Assembly (NCBI RefSeq): GCF_019802085.1
Contig: NZ_JAHVHV010000003.1
Location: forward strand, 412,685 to 476,684
Source: Ferrimonas balearica
GTDB taxonomy: Bacteria > Pseudomonadota > Gammaproteobacteria > Enterobacterales > Shewanellaceae
DNA: 64,000 nt
Reading direction: 5' to 3'
The position numbers and the translations under genes are program-made. A model generated the notes under the pieces. It was not told the origin of the DNA, made no database searches, and worked only from the letters and a program-made list of their open reading frames with translations. Below are positions 33,963 through 44,003 of this stretch, piece by piece. Position 1 is the first letter of the stretch; every line of letters begins with the position of its first letter.

Positions 33963-36423
33963 GCAGATTCAGCAGCGAGGGCAGGGGGCGGGGGGCACTG
34001 AACAGGTAGCCCTGGAAGCGCTCCGCCCCCTGGCTCAGCAGCAGCTCCTGCCACCCCTCTTCATCCACCCCTTCCGCCGTCCAGGGCAGGCCCAGGGCCT
34101 GCACCAGCTGAATCTGGGCCAACAGCAAGCGACGGGCGGCCTCCCGCTCCAGCCCCCAGAGGTGGCGGCAATCCAGCTTGATCTCTGACGGCGCCAGCTT
34201 GGCCAGCGCGGTCAGGGCCCCCGGGCCGCCACCGAAGCGATCCAGCACCAGAGGCACCCCCAGCTCCCGCAACCGGCCCAGCTGGGCCAAGGCTTCGGGG
34301 GTCAGGGCGTCCAGCTCCTCGGTGGACAGCTCCAGGGCCAAACCGCCGGCGGGGATCCCGTGGCGCTCCAGCTCCGCCTTGAGCTGGGCCAGGAAGTGCT
34401 GACCCTGAAGCTGGCGCAGGGTGACGTTCAGGCTCATGCGGTCCAGGCCATGGCGGCGCAGGGAGGCCATATCGCGACAGGCCAGGGCCAGTTGGCGCTC
34501 GGCCAGGGCGTCACTGAGCCCATAGCGGGCCACCACCGGCAGAAACTCCTTGGGGTTCAACTCCCCCCGCTCCGGGTGGTGCCAGCGCAGCAGCCCCTCC
34601 ACGGAGAGGATCTCCCGCTGGCCGTCCATCACCGGCTGATAGTGGAAGCTGAGCTGGTTCTGCTCCATCGCCTGGTAGAAACCGTCTCGCAACCACAACA
34701 GGCGGCGGGCCTCCTGGTGCAGCTCCGCCCGGTAGAGTCGGGTGGTGCCCCGCTCCCGCTCCTTGGCATCGAACACCGCCAGCTCCGCCTGGGCCACCAC
34801 GTCGTTGGGGTGCTGGCCCGGGCCCGGGTGGAACTGGGTGATGCCGATGCTGGCGCCCACGTGCAGGGGGCGTCCCTCCAAGATCCAGGGTCGGCGCATC
34901 CCCTGATGGATCTTCTGTCCCAGGCTCAGGGCCTGCTCCGGCAGCGGACGGGCCTGGGGATCCAGCCCGGTCACCACCACCACAAATTCGTCCCCCTCCA
35001 GGCGCAGCACCAGGCTGGCCTCGGGCACCAGCTTCTGCAGGCGCATCTCCACCTGCTCCATCAGGCGATCGCCGCAGTGGTGGCCGTGGACGTCATTGAC
35101 CACCTTGAAGTCATCCAGATCGAGGTAGAGCAGCAGGGCCGCCCGCTCGTCCTCCTGCGGGGTCTGCACCACCGGCTCCAGGCGGCGCAGCAGGGCGGGG
35201 CGGTTGAGTCCGGAGGCGTGGGTGTCACCGCTGAGGCCCAGCTGCGGCTGACCCTGGTCATTGGTGACGTCGGTGTGGGTGCCGATCAGGCGGCGGGGGC
35301 TGCCATCGGGATTCCAATCCACCATCATCGCCCGATCCAACACCCAGATGTAGTGGCCGTCACGGTGGCAGAGTCGGTGCAGGTTCTCGAACTGGGGCAG
35401 ATTGCCCTCCAGGTAATCCTGCAGCTGGCTCAATACCCGGGCCCGGTCCTCCGGGTGCAGGCGCTGCTCCCAGGCGTCGAAGCTGGCCACCAGCTCGTCA
35501 TCCCGATAGCCCAGCATCGATTTCCAGTGGTGGGAGAAGAACACCTGGTTGCTGTCCAGTTGCCAGTCCCAGACCCCCACCTTGAGGCCCTCCACGGCGT
35601 AGAGCCAACGCTGCTCGCTGGCCACCAGCTGGGCGTAGCTCTGGCGCAGCCGCTGGTTGCTCTGTTCGATGCGTTCGCCCAGGGTGCCCAGCTCGGCGAT
35701 GGCGGAGGCCGGCGGCAGGGTCAGCTCCGGCTCCCCCAGGCGCATCACCTGGCGGGAGAGGTGGCGCAGGGGCGCCACCACGTAGCGGTAACCCAGGGCC
35801 ACCAGGCCCGCCGCCAGCAGCAGGGCCACCAGCCACAGCCAGCTGAGGCGGTCAGTAAACTGCTGCTGGGTGACGCGGTTCAATGGGGTGAGATCCTGCT
35901 CCAGGTAGAGCAGGCGGGGCACCAGCTGGGGTTTGAGCTGGGCCAGGGGGTAGTAGATCTGCAGGCTGCCGCGCTGACTGTCGCGTTGGATCTGCGCCCG
36001 GCCTCCGAGCAGGGCTTTACGGGCCAGGTCGTCGCGGTAACCGTCGAGGAGTTGGGTGGCCTGGCCACCGCGCCAGATGAGCTGGCTGCCGAAGTAGATG
36101 CGCTGGTCCCGGTCTACGATGGCGGCCGCCAGCAGGCTGTCCTCCTGGGCCCACTGCAGCATGATCTGTTCCGCCACCTCGGCGGTGCGGCTGACCCCGG
36201 CGGTCACCATCAGTTGCTCCAGCTGCTGCGCCCGCTGTTTCAGCAGGTGTTGCTGGGCGTCCTGCAGGTGGCCCCGCATCATGTCGCGGCCCAGCACGAA
36301 ATCCACCACCACCAGGGAGGCCAGGTAGAGCAGCAGGGCCAACCCCAGCACCAGCAGCAACGACCAGCGGGGCAGTGGCCACCGTTCCCGCAGCCGGTGC
36401 GCCAGGTGCAATGGCGTTTTCAC
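33913..36423 (-). CDS. Membrane PAS-GGDEF-EAL protein with degenerate catalytic motifs
   Basis: This 836-residue protein has a transmembrane helix near 18-42, a periplasmic region of about 145 residues, and a second helix near 190-212. A HAMP-like linker, a PAS domain (about 275-395), a GGDEF domain (about 410-560) and an EAL domain (about 580-815) follow. The cyclase signature is EGDEF rather than GGDEF. In the EAL domain the EAL triad reads EGL and, more importantly, the metal-binding DDFG reads DRFG. Loss of phosphodiesterase activity is therefore likely and a c-di-GMP-sensing or adaptor role is possible. GTG start with AAGGA upstream. Confidence 0.9.
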   Translation of the reverse strand: MKTPLHLAHRLRERWPLPRWSLLLVLGLALLLYLASLVVVDFVLGRDMMRGHLQDAQQHLLKQRAQQLEQLMVTAGVSRTAEVAEQIMLQWAQEDSLLAAAIVDRDQRIYFGSQLIWRGGQATQLLDGYRDDLARKALLGGRAQIQRDSQRGSLQIYYPLAQLKPQLVPRLLYLEQDLTPLNRVTQQQFTDRLSWLWLVALLLAAGLVALGYRYVVAPLRHLSRQVMRLGEPELTLPPASAIAELGTLGERIEQSNQRLRQSYAQLVASEQRWLYAVEGLKVGVWDWQLDSNQVFFSHHWKSMLGYRDDELVASFDAWEQRLHPEDRARVLSQLQDYLEGNLPQFENLHRLCHRDGHYIWVLDRAMMVDWNPDGSPRRLIGTHTDVTNDQGQPQLGLSGDTHASGLNRPALLRRLEPVVQTPQEDERAALLLYLDLDDFKVVNDVHGHHCGDRLMEQVEMRLQKLVPEASLVLRLEGDEFVVVVTGLDPQARPLPEQALSLGQKIHQGMRRPWILEGRPLHVGASIGITQFHPGPGQHPNDVVAQAELAVFDAKERERGTTRLYRAELHQEARRLLWLRDGFYQAMEQNQLSFHYQPVMDGQREILSVEGLLRWHHPERGELNPKEFLPVVARYGLSDALAERQLALACRDMASLRRHGLDRMSLNVTLRQLQGQHFLAQLKAELERHGIPAGGLALELSTEELDALTPEALAQLGRLRELGVPLVLDRFGGGPGALTALAKLAPSEIKLDCRHLWGLEREAARRLLLAQIQLVQALGLPWTAEGVDEEGWQELLLSQGAERFQGYLFSAPRPLPSLLNLLSGQPHDDQTTPALSE

Positions 36424-36527
36424 GAGAGCACATCCTTGTCGTCCTTAATCCTGGCCCTAGCATACCTTCCCGGGCATACGGGGCAAAGTCTTGCCCTTGA
36501 ACCGGATTTCTTGTGGCGATAGGGGGC

Positions 36528-37709
36528 TCAGGCGTGCTGGCCGGCGACGTAGCCGCTGCTCCAGGCCCACTGGAAATTAAAGCCCCCCAGCCAGCCGGTG
36601 ACGTCCATCACCTCGCCAATAAAGAACAGTCCCGGCACCGATTTGCAGGCCATGGTCTTGGAGGAGAGGGCATCGGTGTCCACCCCACCCAGGGTGACCT
36701 CGGCGGTGCGGTAGCCCTCGTCGCCGGCGGGCTTGAGCCGCCAGGCGTTGAGCTGGGCGGGCACCGCCTCCAGGGTGGCCTTGTTGAGCTGACCCAGGGG
36801 CGCGTTGTTCCAGCCGTGGTAGGCGATCAGGGCTTCGGCCAGGCGGGCGGGGAAGTGCTCCGCCAGCCAGGTCTGCAGGGTTCGCTTGGGGGAGGCCTGA
36901 CGGGCCTTTGCCAGACTCTCGGCGGCGTCGGTGGCCGGCAGCAGATCGATGGTGACCGCCTCCCCGCTGTCCCGGTAGTTGGAGGCCTGAAGCACCGAGG
37001 GGCCGGACAACCCGCGGTGGGTGATCAGCATCTGCTCGGTAAAGCTGGGGCCGCGATCCGCCACCACCGAAGTGGTCAGGCTGATCCCGGAGAGGGGCTC
37101 GAAGTGGGCTTTCTCCTGGGGCTGCAGGGTGAAGGGCACCAGACCGGCACGGGTGGGCCGCACCTTGAGGCCGAACTGCTCGGCGATCTGGTACCCCAGG
37201 GGGGTGGCCCCCAGTTTCGGCATGGAGAGTCCGCCGGTGGCCACCACCAGCGACTCGCAGTGGATGCGCCCGGCGCTGGTGGCCAGGCTGAACCCCTCGG
37301 CGCCCTGGCTGACCGACTCGATGCTGGTGCGCAGGCGCAGTTGCACCTGACCCCGGTCGCACTCCTTGAGCAGCATGGCCACGATGTCTTTGGCGGAGTC
37401 GTCACAGAACAGCTGGCCGTGGTCCCGCTCGTGGTAGGGGATCCCGTGGCGCACCACCATGTCGATGAAGTCCCACTGGGTGTACTGGGCCAGGGCGGAC
37501 TTGGGGAAGTGGGGGTTGGCGCACAGGTAGTTGGCCGGCTCCACGTAGAGGTTGGTGAAGTTGCAGCGCCCGCCGCCGCTGATCAGGATCTTCTTACCCG
37601 CCTGCTTGGCGTGGTCCAGCACCATCACCCGGCGCCCCCGGGCGGCGGCGGTGGCCGCACACATCAAGCCGGCGGCCCCGGCGCCGATCACTACCACGTC
37701 TGTCTGCAT
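36528..37709 (-). CDS. NAD(P)/FAD-dependent oxidoreductase, HI0933/YhiN family
   Basis: This 393-residue flavoprotein has an N-terminal dinucleotide-binding motif (GAGAAGLMCA, residues 8-17). The family segments KILISGGGRCNFTN (near residue 40) and GWLGGFNFQWAWSSG, near the C-terminus and closing the FAD site, are both present. The HI0933/BaiN group has no firmly assigned physiological substrate in proteobacteria. It lies between the GGDEF-EAL gene and gpsA on the same strand, but the gpsA terminator separates it from gpsA. Confidence 0.88.
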   Translation of the reverse strand: MQTDVVVIGAGAAGLMCAATAAARGRRVMVLDHAKQAGKKILISGGGRCNFTNLYVEPANYLCANPHFPKSALAQYTQWDFIDMVVRHGIPYHERDHGQLFCDDSAKDIVAMLLKECDRGQVQLRLRTSIESVSQGAEGFSLATSAGRIHCESLVVATGGLSMPKLGATPLGYQIAEQFGLKVRPTRAGLVPFTLQPQEKAHFEPLSGISLTTSVVADRGPSFTEQMLITHRGLSGPSVLQASNYRDSGEAVTIDLLPATDAAESLAKARQASPKRTLQTWLAEHFPARLAEALIAYHGWNNAPLGQLNKATLEAVPAQLNAWRLKPAGDEGYRTAEVTLGGVDTDALSSKTMACKSVPGLFFIGEVMDVTGWLGGFNFQWAWSSGYVAGQHA

Positions 37710-37744
37710 TGTCGTTATCCCAGCTTCACTACCCTGAGTATTGC

Positions 37745-37773
37745 AATAAAAAGGGGATGCCTCGGCACCCCCT
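37745..37773 (-). terminator. Intrinsic terminator after gpsA
   Basis: On the minus strand an AGGGGGTGCC / GGCATCCCCT stem with a GA loop is followed by TTTTATT. It ends the yibN-secB-gpsA direction of transcription. Confidence 0.85.
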
Positions 37774-37788
37774 TGAACCCTTGGCCCG

Positions 37789-38793
37789 TTATTCGGGCTT
37801 CATGTCCCGGCCCAGCAGGGCCCGGGCCGCCTCCTGCACCGGTTTGCCCTCGTAGAGCACCTGGTACAGCTGGTCGGTGATGGGCATCTCCACCCCCTGG
37901 CGCTTGGCCAGCAGGTAGACCTCTTTGGCGTTGCGGTAGCCTTCCACCACCTGACCGATCTCGGTCATCGCCTGCTCCACGCCTTTGCCCTGGCCCAGGG
38001 CCAGGCCGAAGCGACGGTTGCGGGAGAGGTTGTCGGTGCAGGTCAGCACCAGATCCCCCAACCCCGCCATGCCCATAAAGGTGTCCTTGTCGGCCCCCAG
38101 TGAGCATCCCAGACGGCACATCTCCACCAGGCCCCGAGTGATCAGCGCGGTGCGAGCGTTGGCCCCGAAACCGATGCCATCGGACATGCCGGCGCCGATG
38201 GCGATGACGTTCTTGACCGCCCCGCCCAGCTGCATGCCGGTGAAATCCGGGTTGATGTAGACCCGCATCCAGGTGCCGCAGTGCAGCAGCTTGGCCATGT
38301 CCTCGGCAAACTGGGGATCGGTCGCTGCCAGGGAGATCGCCGTGGGCAGGCCGGCGGCCATCTCCTTGGCGAAGGTGGGTCCGGACAGCACCGCCAGGGG
38401 GATGGACTCCCCCAGCATCTCCCGGGCCACGTCCTGCAGCAGGCGGCCGGTTTCCGGCTCCAGCCCCTTGGTGGCCCACAGGATGCGGGCATCCGGGCGC
38501 AGCAGGGGCTTGGCCCGACTCAGCACCTCGCCAAACACGTGGCTGGGCACCACCACCAGGGTGTCGCGGGAGGCGGCCAGGGCGGTGCCCAGGTCCGCTT
38601 CGATCACCAGTGCGTCCGGGAAGGCGGCGCCGGGGAGAAACTCCTCGTTGCTGCGATCCCGTTCCAGGGCGGCCATGTGCTCGGGCTCGTGGCCCCACAG
38701 CACGGTGCGGTGGCCGTTGCGGGCCAGGGAAATGGCAAGGGCGGTGCCGTACGACCCCGCCCCAAGTACCGTAATTGCGGCTTGTTCAGTCAA
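37789..38793 (-). CDS. gpsA: NAD(P)-dependent glycerol-3-phosphate dehydrogenase
   Basis: GpsA makes sn-glycerol 3-phosphate for phospholipid synthesis from dihydroxyacetone phosphate. The 334 residues begin with the nucleotide-binding motif [12 protein letters not shown] (near residue 9). The active-site lysine lies in the [14 protein letters not shown] segment (near 192), and the [10 protein letters not shown] motif is near 247. TTG 38793 is the start because AGGAG lies eight bases upstream and no ATG fits. It follows secB by 20 bases, the same neighbour as in E. coli. Confidence 0.95.
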   Translation of the reverse strand: MTEQAAITVLGAGSYGTALAISLARNGHRTVLWGHEPEHMAALERDRSNEEFLPGAAFPDALVIEADLGTALAASRDTLVVVPSHVFGEVLSRAKPLLRPDARILWATKGLEPETGRLLQDVAREMLGESIPLAVLSGPTFAKEMAAGLPTAISLAATDPQFAEDMAKLLHCGTWMRVYINPDFTGMQLGGAVKNVIAIGAGMSDGIGFGANARTALITRGLVEMCRLGCSLGADKDTFMGMAGLGDLVLTCTDNLSRNRRFGLALGQGKGVEQAMTEIGQVVEGYRNAKEVYLLAKRQGVEMPITDQLYQVLYEGKPVQEAARALLGRDMKPE

Positions 38794-38813
38794 CTGAAAA
38801 GCTCCTGGTTGGA

Positions 38814-39311
38814 TCAGGCGTCGGCCTGGGCCCCTTCAGAGGCGGCCGCTTCCTGCTGACGCTTCTGCAGGTACTGAGCGAACAGGGCGTCGAAGTTCAC
38901 CGGCGCCAGGTTCAGCGGCGGGAAGGTGCCACGGTTGACCAGGCTGGCCACGGCTTCGCGGGCGTAGGGGAACAGGATGTTCGGGCAACCGGCGCCCAGG
39001 GCATGGGCCAGCTGCGGCTCAGGCAGGTTGGCGATGGTGAAGATGCCGCCCTGCTGCACTTCGCACAGGAAGGCCACGTCTTCGCCCACCTTGGTGGTGA
39101 CGGTGATGGAGATCACCACCTCGTAGGTGTCGTCCGCCAGCTTGGCGCTGCGGGTGTCCAGGTCCAGCTTCACTTCCGGCTTCCACTCTTTCTGGAAGAT
39201 GGCGGGGGAGTTGGGCGTTTCGAAGGAGATGTCCTTGGTGTAAACGCGCTGGATCTGGAACTGGGGCGCCTGCTCTTCGTTGGTGGCGGCGTTGTTGGTT
39301 GCTTCTGCCAT
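38814..39311 (-). CDS. secB: Protein-export chaperone SecB
   Basis: SecB is a cytoplasmic tetrameric chaperone that keeps secretory proteins unfolded and hands them to SecA. The 165 residues contain the family segments [28 protein letters not shown] and [29 protein letters not shown]. The acidic SecA-binding surface is not marked by a motif. Unlike E. coli, no grxC gene lies between secB and yibN; that 148-base gap holds nothing I can identify. Confidence 0.97.
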   Translation of the reverse strand: MAEATNNAATNEEQAPQFQIQRVYTKDISFETPNSPAIFQKEWKPEVKLDLDTRSAKLADDTYEVVISITVTTKVGEDVAFLCEVQQGGIFTIANLPEPQLAHALGAGCPNILFPYAREAVASLVNRGTFPPLNLAPVNFDALFAQYLQKRQQEAAASEGAQADA

Positions 39312-39459
39312 GGTCTTTCCTACCTTTATCGTCGTTGTTTGTCGGGCTTCCCTTCACCGAGCCGGACGCCCACGGAAAGTGGCGGCCAGGAATGCTGCGG
39401 ACGGGTGCCCCCTATTGGGGTGCGTCACTTGGTCCGGGGCCAATGGGGCCCGCAGACGT

Positions 39460-39897
39460 TCAGCGCTTTTTCTTGCGGACCACCGGCAGGTTCGCGGCGT
39501 TCCAGTCGGTCATGCCGCCGTGCAGGTTGTACACCTGCTCGAACCCGGCCTTAACCAGTACCTGTGCGGCCTGGGAGGAACTGATCCCGGCGTTGCACAC
39601 CACAATGATGGGGTCGTTCTTGTGCTTTTCAACCGCCCCGAGCTGATTATTTTTGATCTGGGACAGCGGCACATTGATGGCGTCCACAATGTGACCCTTC
39701 TTGAACTCATCGGCGCCCCGTACGTCCAGGATCTTGGCGTCCTGGCGGTTGATCAGCAGGGTCGCCTGCTGGTGGGACACTGTCTTGAACTTGCTCAGCT
39801 TGCTCTTCACCAGAGTCATGATGAACATGCCCAGCAGGGCCACCCAGACCAGACTGAGAATGGGGTTCCGGGCAAAAAAGTCGAAGTATTCCTGCAT
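39460..39897 (-). CDS. yibN: Membrane-anchored rhodanese-like protein YibN
   Basis: This 145-residue protein has one N-terminal membrane helix (about residues 10-28) and a single rhodanese domain. The domain contains ILDVRGADEFKKGHI and the active-site loop VVCNAGISSSQA with its cysteine near residue 98. It could transfer sulfur or act in envelope biogenesis; in E. coli YibN its role is not fully settled. ATG 39897 begins the helix; the frame runs on to 40128 without a better start. It is divergent from gpmI. Confidence 0.93.
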   Translation of the reverse strand: MQEYFDFFARNPILSLVWVALLGMFIMTLVKSKLSKFKTVSHQQATLLINRQDAKILDVRGADEFKKGHIVDAINVPLSQIKNNQLGAVEKHKNDPIIVVCNAGISSSQAAQVLVKAGFEQVYNLHGGMTDWNAANLPVVRKKKR

Positions 39898-40093
39898 GAA
39901 AATGCCTGTTATCTGAATCAGCAAGTGGAATGATGGCCCGCAAGTATACCCCGACCATCGAGCCGGTGCAGCCCCGTCGGCGTCCCGGTGTGGCCCCCGC
40001 TGGTTTGCGTCGGCGCCCTCGGTGTACACTGAACCACCAGAGACCCATTCGACCCCGGTGCCGCCGGTTCGGCACCCACTGCAAGGAATCACC

Positions 40094-41641
40094 ATGACCG
40101 TCGCCCGCAAGCCTCTGGCGCTGCTCATCCTGGATGGATGGGGCTACCGCGCCCCCAGTGCCGACAACGCCATCACCAACGCCCACACCCCCAACCTGGA
40201 CCGGCTGTTTGCCGAGCGGCCCAGCACCCTGATCTCCGGGTCCGGCCTGGACGTGGGGCTGCCCGATGGTCAGATGGGCAACTCCGAAGTGGGCCACATC
40301 AACCTGGGTGCCGGTCGGGTGGTTTACCAGGAGCTGACCCGGATCACCAAGGCGATCGCCGACGGCGAGTTCAACCACAACCCGGCCCTGGCCAAGGCAG
40401 TGGATGAGGCGGTGGAGAAGGGCCACGCGGTGCACATCATGGGCCTGCTCTCCCCCGGCGGGGTGCACAGCCACGAGGATCACATCGAGGCGATGATCCG
40501 CATGGCCGCCGAGCGGGGCGCCGAGCGCATCTACCTGCACGCCTTCCTGGATGGGCGGGACACCCCGCCGCGCAGCGCCGAGGCCTCCCTGGCCCGCTTC
40601 CAGGCCCTGTTTGCCGAACTGGGCAAGGGCGCCATCGCCAGCGTGGTGGGCCGCTACTACGCCATGGATCGCGACCAGCGTTGGGATCGCGTAGAAAAGG
40701 CCTACCGGTTGATCACCGAGGCCGAGGGCAGCCACCGGGCCGATGACGCCGTCAGTGCCCTGAAGGCCGCCTACCAGCGGGACGAGAACGACGAGTTCGT
40801 GGCCCCCACGGCCATCGGCCAAGGGGCCCCTCTGGCGGACGGCGACAGCCTGATCTTCATGAACTTCCGGGCCGACCGCGCCCGCCAGATCACCCGCGCC
40901 TTCGTTCAGGACGACTTCGACGGTTTCCAGCGGGCGGTGCGCCCCACCCTGACCGCCCTGGTGATGCTGACCCAGTACGCCGCCGACATCGACACCCCCT
41001 GCGCCTTCCCGCCGGAAGCCCTGGTCAACACCTTCGGCGAGCTGATGGCCAAGGCCGGCCGCCAGCAGCTGCGGATCAGCGAGACCGAGAAGTACGCCCA
41101 CGTCACTTTCTTCTTCAACGGCGGGGTCGAGACCCCCTTCGAGGGCGAGGAGCGGATCCTCATCGACTCCCCCAAGGTGGCCACCTACGATCTGCAGCCC
41201 CAGATGAGCAGCGAGGCCCTCACCGATCAACTGGTGGCGGCCATCGAGTCTGGCCAGTTCGACACCATCATCTGCAACTACCCCAACGGCGATATGGTGG
41301 GCCACACCGGCAACTACGACGCCGCGGTGCTGGCCTGCGAAGCGGTGGATCGCAGCATCGGCCGGGTGGTGGAGGCCCTGGAGCGGGTCGGGGGCGAAGC
41401 CCTGATCACCGCCGACCACGGCAACGCCGAGCAGATGACCGACCTCAACACCGGCCAGGCCCACACCGCCCACACCAGCGAGCCGGTGCCCTTTATCTAC
41501 ATCGGACGGGACGCCGAGCCCCGCAGCGGCGGCGCCCTCTCCGACGTGGCCCCCACCATGCTGTACCTGATGGGGATGCCCATCCCCCAGGAGATGACCG
41601 GACGGCCGTTGCTGACCCTCAAAGCGTCCGCCCAGTCGTGA
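40094..41641 (+). CDS. gpmI: 2,3-bisphosphoglycerate-independent phosphoglycerate mutase
   Basis: GpmI interconverts 3- and 2-phosphoglycerate in glycolysis using two Mn ions. The 515-residue length matches the family (about 514). The metal site LLILDGWG lies near residue 10 and the phospho-serine is in QMGNSEVGH (near 63). The second metal site lies in [10 protein letters not shown] (near 437), with GHTGN before it. AAGGA precedes ATG 40094. The envC start overlaps its stop by four bases, so a housekeeping glycolytic gene drives a cell-division gene, as in E. coli. Confidence 0.97.
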   Translation: MTVARKPLALLILDGWGYRAPSADNAITNAHTPNLDRLFAERPSTLISGSGLDVGLPDGQMGNSEVGHINLGAGRVVYQELTRITKAIADGEFNHNPALAKAVDEAVEKGHAVHIMGLLSPGGVHSHEDHIEAMIRMAAERGAERIYLHAFLDGRDTPPRSAEASLARFQALFAELGKGAIASVVGRYYAMDRDQRWDRVEKAYRLITEAEGSHRADDAVSALKAAYQRDENDEFVAPTAIGQGAPLADGDSLIFMNFRADRARQITRAFVQDDFDGFQRAVRPTLTALVMLTQYAADIDTPCAFPPEALVNTFGELMAKAGRQQLRISETEKYAHVTFFFNGGVETPFEGEERILIDSPKVATYDLQPQMSSEALTDQLVAAIESGQFDTIICNYPNGDMVGHTGNYDAAVLACEAVDRSIGRVVEALERVGGEALITADHGNAEQMTDLNTGQAHTAHTSEPVPFIYIGRDAEPRSGGALSDVAPTMLYLMGMPIPQEMTGRPLLTLKASAQS

Positions 41642-42768
41642 CCCGGCACCTGCTCACCCTGCTGCTGCCGCTGTTGCTGGCCACCCCGGTGGCCGGTGAC
41701 GACGAGGTGGCCGAACAGCAGGCCCGGCTGCAGGACCTCAGCCGGGCGATCCAGCAGCGCCAGGCCAAGCTGTCCCAGGGCCAGGTGGAGAAAGACAGCC
41801 TGCTACAGGCCCTGCGCCGCACCGACAAGGCGATCAGCGACAGCGCCGTGGCGCTGCAGCGACAAAAGACCGCCCTCAGTGAGGCGGACAGCGAGCTGGT
41901 CCGCCTGGGCCAGCGGCAACAGACCCTGGAGCAGGAGCAGCGGCAGCAGCGGGATCAGCTGGCCAGCCAGGTGCGCACCGCCTGGATGAGCGGCCGCCAG
42001 GACCACACGGCGCTGCTGCTGGGCAACGAAGACCCGGCCACGCTGGAGCGGATGATGGTCTACTACCAATACCTCAACCAGGCCCGGATCGACGCCCTGG
42101 ACGCCCTCAAGGCCACTGAAGCCGCCCTGGCCGCCGTCATCGACCAGCAACAGCAAGTGCGCAACCAACAAGCCGAACTGCTGCGCCAGCAGGAGCAGGA
42201 GCGCGCCCGCCTGGCCCAGCGCCAGAAAGAGCGACAAGCGGCCCTGGCCAAGCTGGAGCAGCAGCTGGCCCGGGACAGCAACCAGCTGGCGTTGATGGTG
42301 GAGGACCGGGAGGTGCTGGAAACCGCCATCGAGCAAGCCCTGGAGGCGCTGGCCCAGAGCCAGGCCCTCAATGGTCTGGCGGACCGCAAAGGGGCCTTGC
42401 CCTGGCCCGCCAGCGGTCGGCTTACCCACCGTTTCGGCAGCCACCGCGAGGGGCAGCTGAAGTGGAACGGCTGGTTGCTCAAGGCCCCCGCGGGACGCGA
42501 AGTCAAAGCGATCAGCGCCGGTCAGGTGGTGTTCGCCGACTGGCTGCGGGGCTTCGGTTTGGTGGTGGTGGTGGACCACGGCGAGCAGTACCTCAGCCTC
42601 TACGGCCACGCCCAGGCCCTGCTCAAACAGGTGGGGGATCAGGTCACTCCGGGTGAGGTGATCGCCCTGACCGGCAGCTCCGGTGGATTGAATCAGGCAG
42701 GTCTATACTTCGAAATACGCCATCGAGGGCGCGCCGTCGACCCGAAAAATTACCTGCGCAAAGGGTAA
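41638..42768 (+). CDS. envC: Murein hydrolase activator EnvC
   Basis: EnvC activates the amidases AmiA/AmiB at the division septum. The 376 residues comprise a signal peptide ending near VAG, a long coiled coil rich in Gln, Arg and Leu (about 20-235), and a C-terminal LytM/M23 domain (about 255-376). The M23 metal ligands are missing: the second motif reads YFEIR instead of HxH. This is normal for EnvC, which is not itself a hydrolase. The GTG start overlaps the gpmI stop (GTGA). Confidence 0.93.
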   Translation: MTRHLLTLLLPLLLATPVAGDDEVAEQQARLQDLSRAIQQRQAKLSQGQVEKDSLLQALRRTDKAISDSAVALQRQKTALSEADSELVRLGQRQQTLEQEQRQQRDQLASQVRTAWMSGRQDHTALLLGNEDPATLERMMVYYQYLNQARIDALDALKATEAALAAVIDQQQQVRNQQAELLRQQEQERARLAQRQKERQAALAKLEQQLARDSNQLALMVEDREVLETAIEQALEALAQSQALNGLADRKGALPWPASGRLTHRFGSHREGQLKWNGWLLKAPAGREVKAISAGQVVFADWLRGFGLVVVVDHGEQYLSLYGHAQALLKQVGDQVTPGEVIALTGSSGGLNQAGLYFEIRHRGRAVDPKNYLRKG

Positions 42769-42803
42769 TGTCCGCGCCGCCCTCCTGACCAGGAGGGCAG
42801 CCC

Positions 42804-44003
42804 ATGCGGCGCGTTACCCCTTTTCTGGTCGGCCTCCTGCTTTGCACCACGGTCGCGGCGCAGGAGCTTCACAAGGACGCGGCCTCGCCGACCACGCAGG
42901 ACACCCTGGCACTGGTGGAAGCCGTGCAGGACCTCATCCAGGATTACTACGTTGACGACGTGGACCAGCAGGCCCTGCTCGATGGCGCCATGAAGGGGAT
43001 GCTGGAGGTGCTCGACCCCCACTCCACCTACCTGCGACCCCACACCCTCTCCCTGCTGCGCGACAACAACCGCGGTCACTACTACGGCTACGGTCTTGAG
43101 GTGTCCGTGGACGAAGGGCAGATCCGGGTGGTGGCCCCCATGGCCAACTCGTCCGCCGAGGTGGCGGGCGTGCTGCCCGGTGACGTACTGGTCAAGGTGG
43201 ATGAGCTGGAGGCGGACCCGGACGATCTGGACCCCATGATCGCCTACATCAAACAGGCCAGCCTGGACGACCGCGCCCTGATATTGACCCTGGAGCGGGA
43301 GGAGCACCCCGAACCCATCACCCTGCGCCTGACCCCCTCCGAGGTGGAGGTGATCTCCAGCCAGGCGGAGCGCCTGCCGGGCAACATCGGCTACCTGAGG
43401 ATCTCCAGCTTCAACCAGCGCACCGCACTCGAGGTGCGCGCCGCCGCCCACAAACTCAACCGGGGCCCCATGGAGGGGCTGGTGCTGGATCTGCGCAACA
43501 ACCCCGGCGGCCTGCTGGACGCGGCGGTGCAGATCGCCGACATGTTCCTCAGCGAGGGCACCATAGTCACCACCCACGGTCGTTTCCTGGACGCCAACAG
43601 CGAATATCAGGCCACCCGCTTTACCCTGTTTGAGCAACTGCCGGTGGTGGTGCTGATCAACCAGGGCAGCGCCTCCGCCGCCGAGATCCTGGCGGGCGCC
43701 CTGCAGGACCAGGGACGGGCCCTGCTGGTGGGGGAGCGCTCCTTCGGCAAGGGCACGGTGCAGAGCCTGATCCCCCTGCTGGCCAACGGCGGCGCGGTGA
43801 AGCTCACCACCGCCCGCTACGCCACCCCCAACGGCCACTTTATCGATCAGCAGGGCATCGATCCGGATCTCCTGGTGGAAGCCGAGCAGGATGGGGATAT
43901 ACTGAACAATAACAAACCGTTAGTGAGCCTTAGTGATGATCCCCAATTACTGGCCGCTTACGATCTTCTGCAGCAGAGTGAGGGTCGCCGGCGCCATCAT
44001 TAG
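42804..44003 (+). CDS. ctpA: S41-family C-terminal processing peptidase
   Basis: This 399-residue periplasmic protease has a signal peptide ending near VAAQ and a PDZ domain (about 85-175). In the tail-specific protease domain the catalytic Ser lies in NQGSASAAEILAG (near 292) and the Lys in GERSFGKGTVQSL (near 317). It is shorter than E. coli Prc and similar to CtpA in organisms that keep it beside envC. The substrate is probably an envelope hydrolase or lipoprotein (inference). AGGAGG precedes the ATG. The yibQ frame begins inside its last 70 bases. Confidence 0.93.
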   Translation: MRRVTPFLVGLLLCTTVAAQELHKDAASPTTQDTLALVEAVQDLIQDYYVDDVDQQALLDGAMKGMLEVLDPHSTYLRPHTLSLLRDNNRGHYYGYGLEVSVDEGQIRVVAPMANSSAEVAGVLPGDVLVKVDELEADPDDLDPMIAYIKQASLDDRALILTLEREEHPEPITLRLTPSEVEVISSQAERLPGNIGYLRISSFNQRTALEVRAAAHKLNRGPMEGLVLDLRNNPGGLLDAAVQIADMFLSEGTIVTTHGRFLDANSEYQATRFTLFEQLPVVVLINQGSASAAEILAGALQDQGRALLVGERSFGKGTVQSLIPLLANGGAVKLTTARYATPNGHFIDQQGIDPDLLVEAEQDGDILNNNKPLVSLSDDPQLLAAYDLLQQSEGRRRHH

